DNA of 64,000 nt from an uncultured Methanospirillum sp. (lineage in GTDB: Archaea > Halobacteriota > Methanomicrobia > Methanomicrobiales > Methanospirillaceae): the NCBI RefSeq assembly GCF_963668475.1, contig NZ_OY764544.1, positions 3,343,986 through 3,407,985 of the forward strand, in the 5' to 3' direction. Numbering within the stretch: the first letter of the stretch is position 1; each line of letters begins with the position of its first letter. Below are positions 1-10,100 of the stretch, in pieces. The notes beneath the pieces are model-generated. The model saw nothing but the letters and a program-made list of their open reading frames with translations, did not search any database and was not told the DNA's origin. The translations under genes and the position numbers were made by a program.

Positions 1-689
1 GTAAACACAATGTTGCCGATGCGGTTGAAGCGATAAATCTTGTACCTAATGTATTCGATATTCTCTACCTTAATGGTGAGATGCTGCTTGATCGGCCGTT
101 TTCGGAGCGGCGTGAGATCCTCACAACCGTGCTCCGTCAGTATGCGACACCCCAACTCGTAAGTGACGATCTGGCCGGGATTGAGCAGTACTATCATCAG
201 GCACTTGACGATGGGCATGAAGGGGTGATGCTTAAGCTCCAGAACTCCCGGTATACTCCCGGAATGAGAGGTAAGGACTGGGTGAAGATCAAGCCGGAAG
301 TGGATACACTCGATCTGGTGGTGACCGGTGCTGAGTGGGGTGAAGGGAAACGGGCCCATGTGTTTGGATCATTCCTGCTTGCTGCCCGACAGGATGAACA
401 TCTGGTTCCGGTGAGCAGGGTTGCTACCGGTCTTTCAGACGATCAACTCGGCTGGCTGTACGAGACCCTCAAGGATGAGGTCATCCGTACGGAAGGGAAG
501 ATGGTGTTCTTTGAGCCTAGGCTGGTGGTTGAGATTGGGTATTCAGAGATCCAACAGAGCCCGAATTATGAAGGGGGGTTTGCACTCCGGTTCCCAAGGT
601 TTGTGCAGGTTAGGGAGGATAAGGACGTGAGGGAGGCAAATACATTAGGAGATATTGAGGAGAGATACAGGGTGATACACCCGACGTAA
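1..689 (+). CDS. lig: ATP-dependent DNA ligase, C-terminal part
   Basis: The reading frame is open from base 3 of the window, so the 5' end lies outside; about 229 residues are visible. They cover the end of the adenylation domain and the whole OB-fold domain of an archaeal ATP-dependent DNA ligase, which seals nicks during replication and repair. Visible family motifs are FDILYLNGE, motif IV EGVMLK and motif V WVKIKP, followed by the OB-fold stretch ending in [15 protein letters not shown], typical of the ligase C-terminus. The catalytic lysine (motif I) is upstream and cannot be checked. The gene ends at a TAA, followed by an AT-rich gap of 117 bases before the surface-protein block. Family assignment is firm. 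Confidence 0.93.
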   Translation, partial: KHNVADAVEAINLVPNVFDILYLNGEMLLDRPFSERREILTTVLRQYATPQLVSDDLAGIEQYYHQALDDGHEGVMLKLQNSRYTPGMRGKDWVKIKPEVDTLDLVVTGAEWGEGKRAHVFGSFLLAARQDEHLVPVSRVATGLSDDQLGWLYETLKDEVIRTEGKMVFFEPRLVVEIGYSEIQQSPNYEGGFALRFPRFVQVREDKDVREANTLGDIEERYRVIHPT

Positions 690-806
690 ATACCGATTAT
701 CATGGTGATTTGGTGAATTCTTTTGGGTAAATTTCATCAGATAATTTGTATATTTTTTTGAGAATTAAATCGAAATGTTTATGGATCTACCTGCCTATTT
801 AGGATC

Positions 807-3800
807 ATGGGTGGGTTCAATTATTCTCGATATATTCTATTGATATTGTTCGTATCTTTCCTTTTAATGGTTAATCCGGTAACTGCAGAGAGATATGTTT
901 CTGTTGATGCGGTTTCTGGGGATGGTGATGGCAGTTTTGAAAATCCCTGGAGTCTTTCTGATTCATTAAACCAGACACTCCCATCAGGTGAGCCGATATT
1001 TGTGAATGGTTCATCATCCACTGCGTATACAGGACAGTTCACGATCAATAATGAGACTATCCTTATTGGGTATAATGGAACTCCTATAATCACTTCAGCG
1101 GCTGGCACGGCATTCACTGTGAATAATTCAACCATTATGGAGAATTTTGACGTGAAGAACCAGTTTCGTGGTTTTTGGATCTCCTCCAGTGTGTCAGGAA
1201 TTTTTTTGTCGAACATATCCCTACATGATCTCTCCAATCTTGGAGTATATAGCGGATCTGGGATTCATATATCCAATATTACAATACGTGATGTATCCTG
1301 CTACAGGAATGTTTATGGTGGTATAGTTCTGCCATCTACCGAGAACTTAATAATCGACAATATTACTGCAGTCTTGAATAACGGAGGAGGGATCTCTCTT
1401 ACCGGTGCAGATAATTTTACTCTCATTGATATCTCATCTTACGGGAACTCGATTTCAACTAAGAATCGTCCGGGTTTACTCCTGATGGACTCCACCTTTG
1501 GTACAATACAGGGTCTGACGGCTTCAGGCAATTCAGGCGGTGGATTGAACCTGAACAATTCATCAAAAATTTTCATCTCCTCTTCGATTTTGAAGGACCA
1601 ATCCGGTGGAGTAGATTTTTTTATTGACTCCCAATCACATGATATCGCTCTTAATAATCTACGAATAGGTGATCTGAACGGAGCAAACCTTTCAGCGTCA
1701 AATATCAGCGGATCGTTCTCTTTCAACACATCCGCTACTCATCCTGATGCAACCGGGTCTTTTGTAAGTCTGAATAATTATGTCAATATTACTCATGGGA
1801 GTTCGGGGATTTTTGATTTACTATCTCTGAATTATAGTCCTTCAGATATTCCATTCGGGTATCCTGAGAATAATATCAGGATTCTGGCAACAAATGGGAC
1901 GGTTTGGTATCCTGTTTCATCTACCCTGCATACAGATCAGCACTCTGTCTCCTTTGATGATTCTGATGAATTATGGGAAGGGACTTGGCTTTATGGTCTT
2001 TTTACCAACAAGACAATTCCTTCTGTGCTGAGTGTTTCCCCCTCTTCCGGGAGTCGGGAGAGTACAAATATTGAGATCAGTATAACTGGTTCAGGTTTTT
2101 CAGAGGGTTCTTTGGTTAACCTGAGTAATAGCACATATAATCTGACAAATTCAAGCGATGTTACTTTTACCAATACTTCATATCTCACAACCACCTTTGA
2201 TCTGACCCGACTCGTGTCTGATAACTACTCGGTTTCTGTGAAGACTCCTGATCAGACTGAAAGTACGGAGTCAGTACTATTCTCTGTCTATGATCCGTCA
2301 TGTCCTGCAGTGGTAACGAGCTTCAGTTCCAATGTAAGCAGCGGTTACGCTCCTCTGACTGTAAAATTTACGAATTGTTCGACCGGTGGAAGTATTGACC
2401 GTTTGTTATGGGATTTTGGTGACAACACAACGTCCTCCGAAAGTCCCGAAGTTGTTCATACGTTCAGCAGTGCCGGAACATATCCCGTGAATTTAACTGC
2501 ATGGAATAGTTGTGATAATTTCTCAAGTGCTCTTCATGAAATCGTTGTGAGTAGCGAACCTTGCCCTGCTGTTGTTGCGAGCTTCAGTTCCAATGTAAGC
2601 AGCGGTTACGCTCCTCTGACTGTAAAATTTACGAATTGTTCGACCGGTGGAAGTATTGACCGTTTGTTATGGGATTTTGGTGACAACACAACGTCCTCCG
2701 AAAGTCCCGAAGTTGTTCATACGTTCAACAGTGCCGGAACATATCCTATTAATTTAACTGCGTGGAACAGTTGTGATAATTTCTCAAGTGCTCTTCATGA
2801 AATCGTTGTGAGTAGTGAACCTTGCCCTGCTGTTGTTGCGAACTTCAGTTCCAACGTAAGCAACGGTATCGCTCCTCTGACGGTGTCGTTCACCAATAGT
2901 TCAACTGGTGGAACAATCGACGACTGGCTCTGGGATTTTGGTGACAACAATACGTCATCTGATAGTCCTGAAGCGGTTCACACCTTTACGAATTCTGGTA
3001 CTTACAATGTTAATCTGACAGTATGGAACAGTTGTGATAATTTCTCAAGTGTTCTTCATGATATCGTTGTGAGTAGCGAGCCTTGCCCTGCTGTGGTTGC
3101 GAACTTCAGCTCTAACCTAAGCAGTGGTTATGCTCCTCTGACCGTTCATTTTACGAATTCGTCAACCGGTGGTATCATCAATCGTTGGGCCTGGCAGTTT
3201 GGTGATGGAAGTAATAATGAGAGTATTGGTGATCCTGTTCATACATTCAGCAGTGTTGGTACATATCAGGTCAACCTGACTACGTGGAACAGTTGTAATA
3301 GTAAATCGACTGTCAGCCGTGATATCGTTGTGAATAGTAACCCTTGTCCAACGGTACTAGCAAACTTCAGTTCTAATGTTAGCAGTGGTTACGCTCCTTT
3401 GACCGTCCGGTTTACCAATTCATCAACAGGTGGTATGATCAATCATTGGGCCTGGCAGTTCGGAGATGGTAGCAGCAATGAAAGCACCTGTGATGTAGTT
3501 CACACCTTCAACAGTGTTGGCACGTACCAGATCAACCTGACTTCGTGGAATAGTTGTAACAATAACTCAACTGTCAACCACGGAATTATAGTTCTATCAG
3601 TACCTGCCAGTGCTCCAACTGTAACAAATATCACTCCTTCAACCGGTGTGAATATCAGTTCTGTAAATATTACAGCCCTTGTCGGGACAAACTTTGTATC
3701 CGGTGCAACAGTAAATCTCACCCGTGATGGATTTGCGAACATTTCCGGTACTGATATTTCTGTCATAAGTCCGGTTCGTATCACCTGCTCACTTCCGATA

Positions 3801-5381
3801 GAGGGTGCTGGAACAGGCAACTGGACTATTGAAGTAAAGAATCCCGATGGGCAGATAGGTCGGTTGCTTAACGGATTTACTGTGGCCTCGGCTCCTTGTC
3901 CTGAAATGATTACCTCATTTATCTCAAATATCAGCAGTGGAACGGTTCCGATGACAGTTCTCTTTGATGATATCTCCAGTGGAGGGGTTATCAGTTCCAG
4001 AACCTGGAATTTTGGTGATAGTTCACCAAATGAAACCAATCAGACCGTCATTCATACATTTACCAGTTCAGGATCCTATCTGGTCTCTCTCGTCACCAAA
4101 AATACCTGTGGCAATGATGGATTTGCAACACGTCAGATCACCGTGTCCCCGACTCCGGAACCTGTAACCTATATCGTGAATGCATCAGCCGATACGGGTG
4201 GGATGATCACCCCTTCCGGTTCAATGACCGTCTCATCTGGAGCAAGTCTGGCATTTAATATCAGTTCAGATTCAGGATATTATATCTCCGATGTGCTGGT
4301 TGACGGTGTAAGTGCAGGGGCCGTTTCCAATTATGTATTTTCGAATATCTCTCATAACCATTGGATACACGCATCGTTTGGAATTTATGCCGGAAATTAT
4401 ACAATAAACGCAACCGCTGGAACCGGTGGTACAATACATCCATCAGGCGTTGTTGTGGTTCATTCCGGTGATGATCAGAAATTTACAATAAGCCCTGATA
4501 TCGGGAGTTTGGTCTCTGATGTGATCGTTGACAATGTGAGTTTGGGTGCAGTCACCTCCTACACCTTTACAAATGTCACCGAAAATCACGTAATGTCTGC
4601 ATTATTCTCCCGGATTCCTGGTGAGTATGCGATTAATTCATCCTCAAATCAGTATGGGAAGATAATACCATCTGGGAACAATCTGTATCCTGAAAACTCA
4701 AATCAGTCCTTCAAAATGCAGGCTAAACCCGGTTCCATGTTATCCAATGTGACGGTGGATTCAACCGTAAAAGGCCCTGTTACAAATTGGACCTTCACAA
4801 ACCTGACCGAAGATCACTCAATTTATTCAGAAGGAACTCCGATACCCGGACAAATCCTGGTGTTTTTTAACGCATCACCCCGGTGGGGATCAGTCCCGCT
4901 CGATGTGAAATTTTACAGCCAGTGTCTGGGTGATCCCATATTATTTTTCTGGCAGTTTGGGGATGGAGAGACCAGTTCAGACCAGGATCCAACTCACAGA
5001 TATAATTCGTCAGGAGTTTATTCTGTAAGTCTTCGTGCTTCTAATGAGAAGAATGGAGGGGTAGGGGCCTGGAATAAGTATATCACGGTAAATAATGGTG
5101 TAGTTCCTGAACCAACTGCAACTCCTGTTCCAGATAGAATAACTCCGAAATTTCAGTATTCGCCGTTACATGGGACAGCACCACTGTCAGTTAATTTCAC
5201 TGATATGAGTTCCGGAAATCCGGTTTCATGGTTCTGGGATTTTGGTGATGGTTCATCTTCTGAGGATCAGAACCCGGTTCACAAGTATAAATCTCCAGGA
5301 ATATACTCAGTTATGTTACAGGCACAAAATAGTGAATACAGCGGAACAGTCACGGTATCTGATGCAATAACTGTCCGATAA
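807..5381 (+). CDS. Exported beta-helix / TIG / PKD adhesin-like protein
   Basis: A 1524-residue secreted protein. A signal peptide (about residues 1-27, hydrophobic ILLILFVSFLLM) is followed by a parallel beta-helix region (about 50-310, repeats such as ISNITIRDVS and LIIDNITAV). Next come an IPT/TIG-like domain (about 403-495), five tandem 87-residue PKD domains (499-933), a second TIG-like domain, one more PKD, and four repeats resembling the divergent InlB B-repeat (TGGxIxPSG...G). Two PKD domains close the chain, so there are eight in all (WDFGD cores). N-glycosylation sequons are very dense. No C-terminal membrane helix or sorting signal is seen. The last ~270 residues match the C-terminus of the protease-adhesin at 7120-10332. 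A cell-surface or extracellular role in adhesion or sugar binding is inferred; no enzyme motif is visible. Confidence 0.85.
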   Translation: MGGFNYSRYILLILFVSFLLMVNPVTAERYVSVDAVSGDGDGSFENPWSLSDSLNQTLPSGEPIFVNGSSSTAYTGQFTINNETILIGYNGTPIITSAAGTAFTVNNSTIMENFDVKNQFRGFWISSSVSGIFLSNISLHDLSNLGVYSGSGIHISNITIRDVSCYRNVYGGIVLPSTENLIIDNITAVLNNGGGISLTGADNFTLIDISSYGNSISTKNRPGLLLMDSTFGTIQGLTASGNSGGGLNLNNSSKIFISSSILKDQSGGVDFFIDSQSHDIALNNLRIGDLNGANLSASNISGSFSFNTSATHPDATGSFVSLNNYVNITHGSSGIFDLLSLNYSPSDIPFGYPENNIRILATNGTVWYPVSSTLHTDQHSVSFDDSDELWEGTWLYGLFTNKTIPSVLSVSPSSGSRESTNIEISITGSGFSEGSLVNLSNSTYNLTNSSDVTFTNTSYLTTTFDLTRLVSDNYSVSVKTPDQTESTESVLFSVYDPSCPAVVTSFSSNVSSGYAPLTVKFTNCSTGGSIDRLLWDFGDNTTSSESPEVVHTFSSAGTYPVNLTAWNSCDNFSSALHEIVVSSEPCPAVVASFSSNVSSGYAPLTVKFTNCSTGGSIDRLLWDFGDNTTSSESPEVVHTFNSAGTYPINLTAWNSCDNFSSALHEIVVSSEPCPAVVANFSSNVSNGIAPLTVSFTNSSTGGTIDDWLWDFGDNNTSSDSPEAVHTFTNSGTYNVNLTVWNSCDNFSSVLHDIVVSSEPCPAVVANFSSNLSSGYAPLTVHFTNSSTGGIINRWAWQFGDGSNNESIGDPVHTFSSVGTYQVNLTTWNSCNSKSTVSRDIVVNSNPCPTVLANFSSNVSSGYAPLTVRFTNSSTGGMINHWAWQFGDGSSNESTCDVVHTFNSVGTYQINLTSWNSCNNNSTVNHGIIVLSVPASAPTVTNITPSTGVNISSVNITALVGTNFVSGATVNLTRDGFANISGTDISVISPVRITCSLPIEGAGTGNWTIEVKNPDGQIGRLLNGFTVASAPCPEMITSFISNISSGTVPMTVLFDDISSGGVISSRTWNFGDSSPNETNQTVIHTFTSSGSYLVSLVTKNTCGNDGFATRQITVSPTPEPVTYIVNASADTGGMITPSGSMTVSSGASLAFNISSDSGYYISDVLVDGVSAGAVSNYVFSNISHNHWIHASFGIYAGNYTINATAGTGGTIHPSGVVVVHSGDDQKFTISPDIGSLVSDVIVDNVSLGAVTSYTFTNVTENHVMSALFSRIPGEYAINSSSNQYGKIIPSGNNLYPENSNQSFKMQAKPGSMLSNVTVDSTVKGPVTNWTFTNLTEDHSIYSEGTPIPGQILVFFNASPRWGSVPLDVKFYSQCLGDPILFFWQFGDGETSSDQDPTHRYNSSGVYSVSLRASNEKNGGVGAWNKYITVNNGVVPEPTATPVPDRITPKFQYSPLHGTAPLSVNFTDMSSGNPVSWFWDFGDGSSSEDQNPVHKYKSPGIYSVMLQAQNSEYSGTVTVSDAITVR
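2301..3605 (+). repeat. Five tandem 261-bp PKD-coding repeats
   Basis: Five consecutive units of exactly 261 bases (87 codons) start at 2301, 2562, 2823, 3084 and 3345. Each encodes one PKD domain starting with Cys-Pro and containing SFSSN...APLTV...STGG...FGD...HTF...GTY. Units 1 and 2 are nearly identical in DNA; units 3 to 5 diverge progressively. This points to recent in-frame duplication of unit 1 or 2 inside an older array. Each unit keeps several Cys residues. Confidence 0.92.
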
Positions 5382-5402
5382 ATACCAGTTATCGCATTCC
5401 CC

Positions 5403-5408
5403 TTTTTT
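5403..5408 (+). terminator. T-tract after the beta-helix/PKD gene
   Basis: A run of six T lies 22 bases past the stop codon in an AT-rich gap, as expected of archaeal T-rich termination. No stem precedes it, so the call is weak. Confidence 0.3.
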
Positions 5409-5489
5409 AATTTCCTTTTCCATTTATAATTGTTCTATCGTCGCAGAACCTCTTCCCCTTATAAATTGTTCTGATTCTATATCTTCCGT

Positions 5490-5535
5490 TATATTTTTAT
5501 TGTTATAATAAAAATACCCCTATAGTTATCGAGGG
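5490..5535 (+). promoter_or_regulatory. Promoter region with GTTATCG motif
   Basis: An AT-rich TATA-like stretch (TTATAATAAAAATA) is followed by AGTTATCGAGGG just before the ATG at 5541. The same order, a TATA-like stretch, then GTTATCG, then a G-run, precedes the gene at 7120, which suggests shared control. Confidence 0.4.
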
Positions 5536-5540
5536 ATGTT

Positions 5541-6977
5541 ATGCGTTCATTGTGGATGGGTTTGATAGTACTTGGGGTCATTCTTTTGCCGGTTGTATCA
5601 TCAGCTGACATTACAATCTCCCCTGATTCTCTGTATAAGGATATGCCGGTCACCATCAGTTATCCTGCTCTGTCGAGCGGTGAACAGATTCTGGTCGGGT
5701 TTGATGCCGGGTTTACACCACAGACAACCGGGATACAGGGCCTTACTGCGAGCAGTATTGTGGTGCCGTTTTCCCTAAATCCTGGCACAATTACTTCAGT
5801 TGAAGGAGTTCTCTTCAATAATTCCACGCAGTTATTTGTTTCTGATACAAACGGGACAGTTGACGCGGGGACCTATGGGGTACGGGTACTCAAGGCAGTA
5901 AGCACAATCGGAACACCGGTTAACCTTTCCTGGATGGTTGGAGGATATACTTCGGGAAGTGCTTCTGCAGGACAGATCACGTTCACGCCGAGTTTCACTC
6001 CGAAGGCTGGCCTGCTCAATGTAACGGTCCGGGTTGGAGAAGATACGTTAAGCAAACTGATCCCTTACGACCAGAGCATTGCTGCGCCTGCAATCACTTC
6101 AAATGATATCTCACTGGTGACAGGTCAGAGCGGATATGGTAATGTTTCAATCTCTGGTCTGACAACCGGCCTCTCTCTTTATAACCTTACTATCGGGCTC
6201 AAAACCGGTTCTGTAGGTAATTTCACCAATGTTTCAACTCCGAGCGGTGTAAACCTTGAGAGTAACTCTACGCTGCCTGCATCTGTTCTTACGGTAAATG
6301 CAACAGCATCAATGAGTGGTGATGTTACCCTTGCACAGGCCCTGAATATAACATTCCAGGGTCTGGCCGTTGGGACGTCTCCGATAAATGTGACGATCAA
6401 CAGTCTGAAGGATAAGAATGGAGTTGTGATTAATCCAGTTCTGGTAACGAATGGAACCTTTAGTGTGAATGCTCCGCCTCTTCCAGGTGCTGAGTTTACC
6501 GGGACCCCGACGACTGGAATCATTCCGTTCAACGTCTCGTTCCTGTATACATCTCCGGATAATCCGAATGGATTGAAGTTTAACTGGAGCTTTGATGATG
6601 GCTCTGTTAATGCAACGAACAGTAGTCCGACGCATACCTACTGGATTGCAGGATCACATGATGTGGCACTGACAGTCCAGGGGGCTACCGATAATAATAC
6701 CAAGGTCAGGCCGGATTATATCAATGCACGACAGGTTCCTGTCTGGTTCATGGGTAATGTAACCTCAGGTTCTGCTCCACTATCAGTCAGTTTTAATGGA
6801 AGTACAAACGACCTCATGGGGTCATGGGTTTATTACTTTGGTGACGGCGGTGTCGGGTATGAGCAGAATATGACTCACAAATACGATGCACCCGGTGTTT
6901 ACACAGTACGGGCACAGGCAATGATAGGCAATGCACGTAACAGTGCGGTGAGGAACCAGTATATCACAGTTTGGTAA
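5541..6977 (+). CDS. Exported cohesin-like domain protein with two PKD domains
   Basis: A 478-residue secreted protein with a signal peptide (about 1-22, LIVLGVILLPVVSSA). It has an N-terminal beta-rich domain, a region at about 180-312 that reads like a type I cohesin fold (VTLAQALNITFQGLAVGTS, then INVTINSLKDKNG and a closing GTFSV), and two PKD domains to the end (FDDGS and FGDGG cores). Cohesins bind dockerins in cellulosomes and in other archaeal and bacterial surface complexes; no dockerin is recognised in this window. No membrane anchor is seen. The start ATG follows GAGGG and a promoter-like AT-rich stretch. The cohesin call rests on pattern recognition only and needs a profile search. 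Confidence 0.72.
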   Translation: MRSLWMGLIVLGVILLPVVSSADITISPDSLYKDMPVTISYPALSSGEQILVGFDAGFTPQTTGIQGLTASSIVVPFSLNPGTITSVEGVLFNNSTQLFVSDTNGTVDAGTYGVRVLKAVSTIGTPVNLSWMVGGYTSGSASAGQITFTPSFTPKAGLLNVTVRVGEDTLSKLIPYDQSIAAPAITSNDISLVTGQSGYGNVSISGLTTGLSLYNLTIGLKTGSVGNFTNVSTPSGVNLESNSTLPASVLTVNATASMSGDVTLAQALNITFQGLAVGTSPINVTINSLKDKNGVVINPVLVTNGTFSVNAPPLPGAEFTGTPTTGIIPFNVSFLYTSPDNPNGLKFNWSFDDGSVNATNSSPTHTYWIAGSHDVALTVQGATDNNTKVRPDYINARQVPVWFMGNVTSGSAPLSVSFNGSTNDLMGSWVYYFGDGGVGYEQNMTHKYDAPGVYTVRAQAMIGNARNSAVRNQYITVW

Positions 6978-6986
6978 ATCCTCTGT

Positions 6987-6994
6987 CTTTTTTT
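6987..6994 (+). terminator. T8 tract
   Basis: Eight consecutive T lie 10 bases past the stop codon of the cohesin-like gene. This fits an archaeal T-rich terminator; there is no clear stem before it. Confidence 0.45.
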
Positions 6995-7067
6995 TGTAAA
7001 GCACTTGTAATCGCAAACGCATTTTTTTCCAAATAATCAGTTATTTGCGGCATCTTTATCTATTTTA

Positions 7068-7114
7068 ATCGTAATATAAAAATAAATCAGATAACCAAGG
7101 TTATCGTTGGGGGT
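7068..7114 (+). promoter_or_regulatory. Promoter with palindromic operator-like site
   Basis: A TATA-like stretch (TAATATAAAAATAAAT) is followed at 7090-7105 by an inverted repeat with 7-bp perfect arms GATAACC/GGTTATC separated by AA. A G-run (GGGGG) then lies 5 bases before the ATG at 7120. The palindrome sits where transcription should start, so a repressor site or a short 5' hairpin are both possible. The right arm matches the GTTATC in front of 5541. Confidence 0.45.
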
Positions 7115-7119
7115 ATTCG

Positions 7120-10100
7120 ATGTTGTATGGAGTTAGTAGAGTAGTTTTGGTAATGAGCGTTCTTCTCCTCTTTTCAGGACTTTTTGGATTGTGTATTGCT
7201 GACAATTCAAGCGTCGGGGCAGCAAATATTGAGATGGCCCCGATTAATCCTGATTATCTGGCATACAAAGAGTTGGTTACTGCTAATTCTGTGGAAGAAA
7301 ACCAAACCTATCAGACAGGTTTTGTGCCACCTGAATGTCGGATATCTGATCCTACAGATAACATGGAGGTTCGGGCATCAGCTATCCAGTATCCTTCATC
7401 ATATGATCTGAGATCACAGGGCCGGGTGACATCAGTAAAAAATCAAAATCCCTGGGGAACCTGCTGGGCTTTTGCAGCAATGTCTTCTCTTGAATCAAAC
7501 CTAATGGCAAATGAAAACCTGAACTTCTCAGAGAAGAACATGGTGAACCGGAATTTAAAAGGTTCTACTCCTGATTCGGGTGGAAATTTTCGCAATTCAG
7601 GTGGGTATTTAGTTGCCCAGCTAGGTCCTGTATCCGAGCAGAATGATCCATATCCAAGTGGTAGCTGGAATTATACCTCTCCTTCAGGCCCGGTTGAGAA
7701 GAATGTTTATCAGATAAACTGGCTTCCTGACCGGAATTCATCAACTGATCTGTCAGCCATAAAGGATTCAGTAATCAACTACGGCGCATTATCAACGACT
7801 TATTCTCAAAATTCTGAGTGGAATTCTACCTTTAATAGTTATTACTACCCCACATTATACCTCTCAAATCATGCGGTTACCATTGTAGGGTGGGATGACA
7901 ACTTCAGCAGGAGTAACTTCACGTCACCACCACCTGGTGACGGGGCACTTCTGATCAAGAATAGTTGGGGTCCGAGTTGGGCTGATCATGGGTACGGATG
8001 GATATCGTACTATGATGCGAACATCGGGAAGTATAACGTGATGTTTTTTGGCTCTAATACTTCCCGGTATAATGAGATCTATCAGCATGATCTTGCCGGA
8101 CCCACGTCGTCTTTCACTCTTGGTAATTCAACATCAAGTTGGGGAGCATCCTGTTACAATGTGACTAAAACAGGATTTCTGAACGCGATTGGGTTTTACA
8201 CTACAGACAATCCAACATCTTATGAAGTAAAAGTTTATACAAACCTGACAACAACTCCTAGTAGCGGAGTACTAAAATTTACCAGTAATGGAACGTATGA
8301 TTGTGCCGGGTATCATGTTATCAATCTGACAACTCCGGTGAGACTGACGAAAGATGATAGGTTTTCTATTGTAACTCATCAGGTAAATACTGATTATATA
8401 TATTCGCTTCCTATTCAGTACCTTCCAAATACCAGGGGCTATAATCCTGCAATATCTGATGGAGATGGGTATTATAGCTCAAATGGGGCGACCTGGGTTG
8501 ATTCTAAGTTGTTAAACGATGATAATAGTACCACCTGCATTAAGGGATATGTCTCGTATTCAGCCCCAAGCCCTGTGATTACTGATTTCACCCCGAAAAC
8601 CGGCAACAACTCATCAACATCTTTTACAATGAATGTTACTGGTAGTAACATTCAGGAGGGAGCGGCATTAAAACTTGTAAATACAGTATCTGGTCAGTCC
8701 ATTTTTAATTACACACCGACCATTGTTGACAGTGAGGGTAGTAATCTTGGGACAACGTTCAATCTCTCGGGATCTGTTGCTGGTACCTACCTTGTGAACC
8801 TCACAAATCCTGATGGCGGAAGTGTTGTAGCTGCATCACAGTTTATTCTTACATCAGGTCAGGGTGATATCTTCACGATTGTTGCATCTGCCGGGACAGG
8901 GGGTTCTATCTCTCCCTCCGGAACTGTGCAGGTCGCAAAAGGGAGTAATCAGGCATTTTCAATCTCCCCGAATGCCGGGTATTCGATAAAAGATGTTCTC
9001 ATTGATAACTCGAGTGCAGGTGCTGTCAGTTCGTATACATTCCCAAATGTGACTGCAAACCATACCATCTATGCCCAGTTTAATTCAACCGGTGGGTTGA
9101 CTCATAACATCACTGCAACTGCAGGGCCAGGAGGTTTAATCAGCCCGTCCGGCGTGGTTGCCGTTAATCACGGGACAGATCAGACGTTTAACATCACCTC
9201 TAATCTTGGGATGGTTGTGAACACGGTGCTGGTTGATAACGTGAGCCAGGGAGCAATCAGATCATATATCTTCCCGAATGTCACCGACGATCACACGATT
9301 GCGGCCAGCTTCAAGGTGCTGTATCCACAACGATGGTATATCGATGCGACAGCCGGGGTCGGGGGGACAATTGAGCCATCCGGATTGGTCTCAGTATTTG
9401 ATCAGTACAACAAGAGTTTCACGATTGCTGCACTCCAGGATTATTCAATCTCTGATGTTATCATTAATGATTCGGTTAATCTTGGAGCACAAGCCTCTCC
9501 GTTTGTGTACAACTTTACGAAGGTTGGGTCTAACCAGTCTATCCATGCACAGTTTGCACAGGTCCCTGATTCGTATCTTATAAACTCTTCATCAAACCGG
9601 TGGAGCAAGATCATCCCATCAGGCAGCAACTCGTATCCTGCTAGCTCAAATCAGTCATTTGTTATGCAGGAAAGGCCAGGCTCTACCCTGACAAACGTAT
9701 CTGTGGATGATATCCTTCATAATTACCCGGTGGGTAACTGGACGTTTACCAATCTTACAAAGGATTATTCAATCAGGGTGAATGGCACTCCGATCCCGGG
9801 ACTGGTTCAGGTCTTCTTTGATGCTTCACCACGTCGTGGCCCGGCTCCCCTGACTGTTCAGTTCAGTGACCAGTCACTCGGTACCCCAACCTCATTCTTC
9901 TGGCAGTTCGGTGACGGCACAACAAATACTACTCAGTTCCCCTCACATACCTACAGCGATCCAGGTACATATGCGGTGACGTTGCGTGCAAATAATGATC
10001 AAAGCGGGGGATATGGGATGTGGAATAAGTTTATCACTGTCACCAATGGTGTTGAACCTGAGCCAACGCCTACTCCTGTTCCTGGCCGGATAACGGCATC

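Noticed and set aside
821..1237. 138-codon minus-strand open frame inside the beta-helix gene
   Set aside because: It is antisense to a clear signal peptide and beta-helix frame, has no family resemblance, and the + strand frame is continuous for 1524 codons.
3500..4039. 179-codon minus-strand open frame opposite the TIG domain of the first adhesin
   Set aside because: Shadow of a repetitive coding strand; no ribosome site and no recognisable domain.
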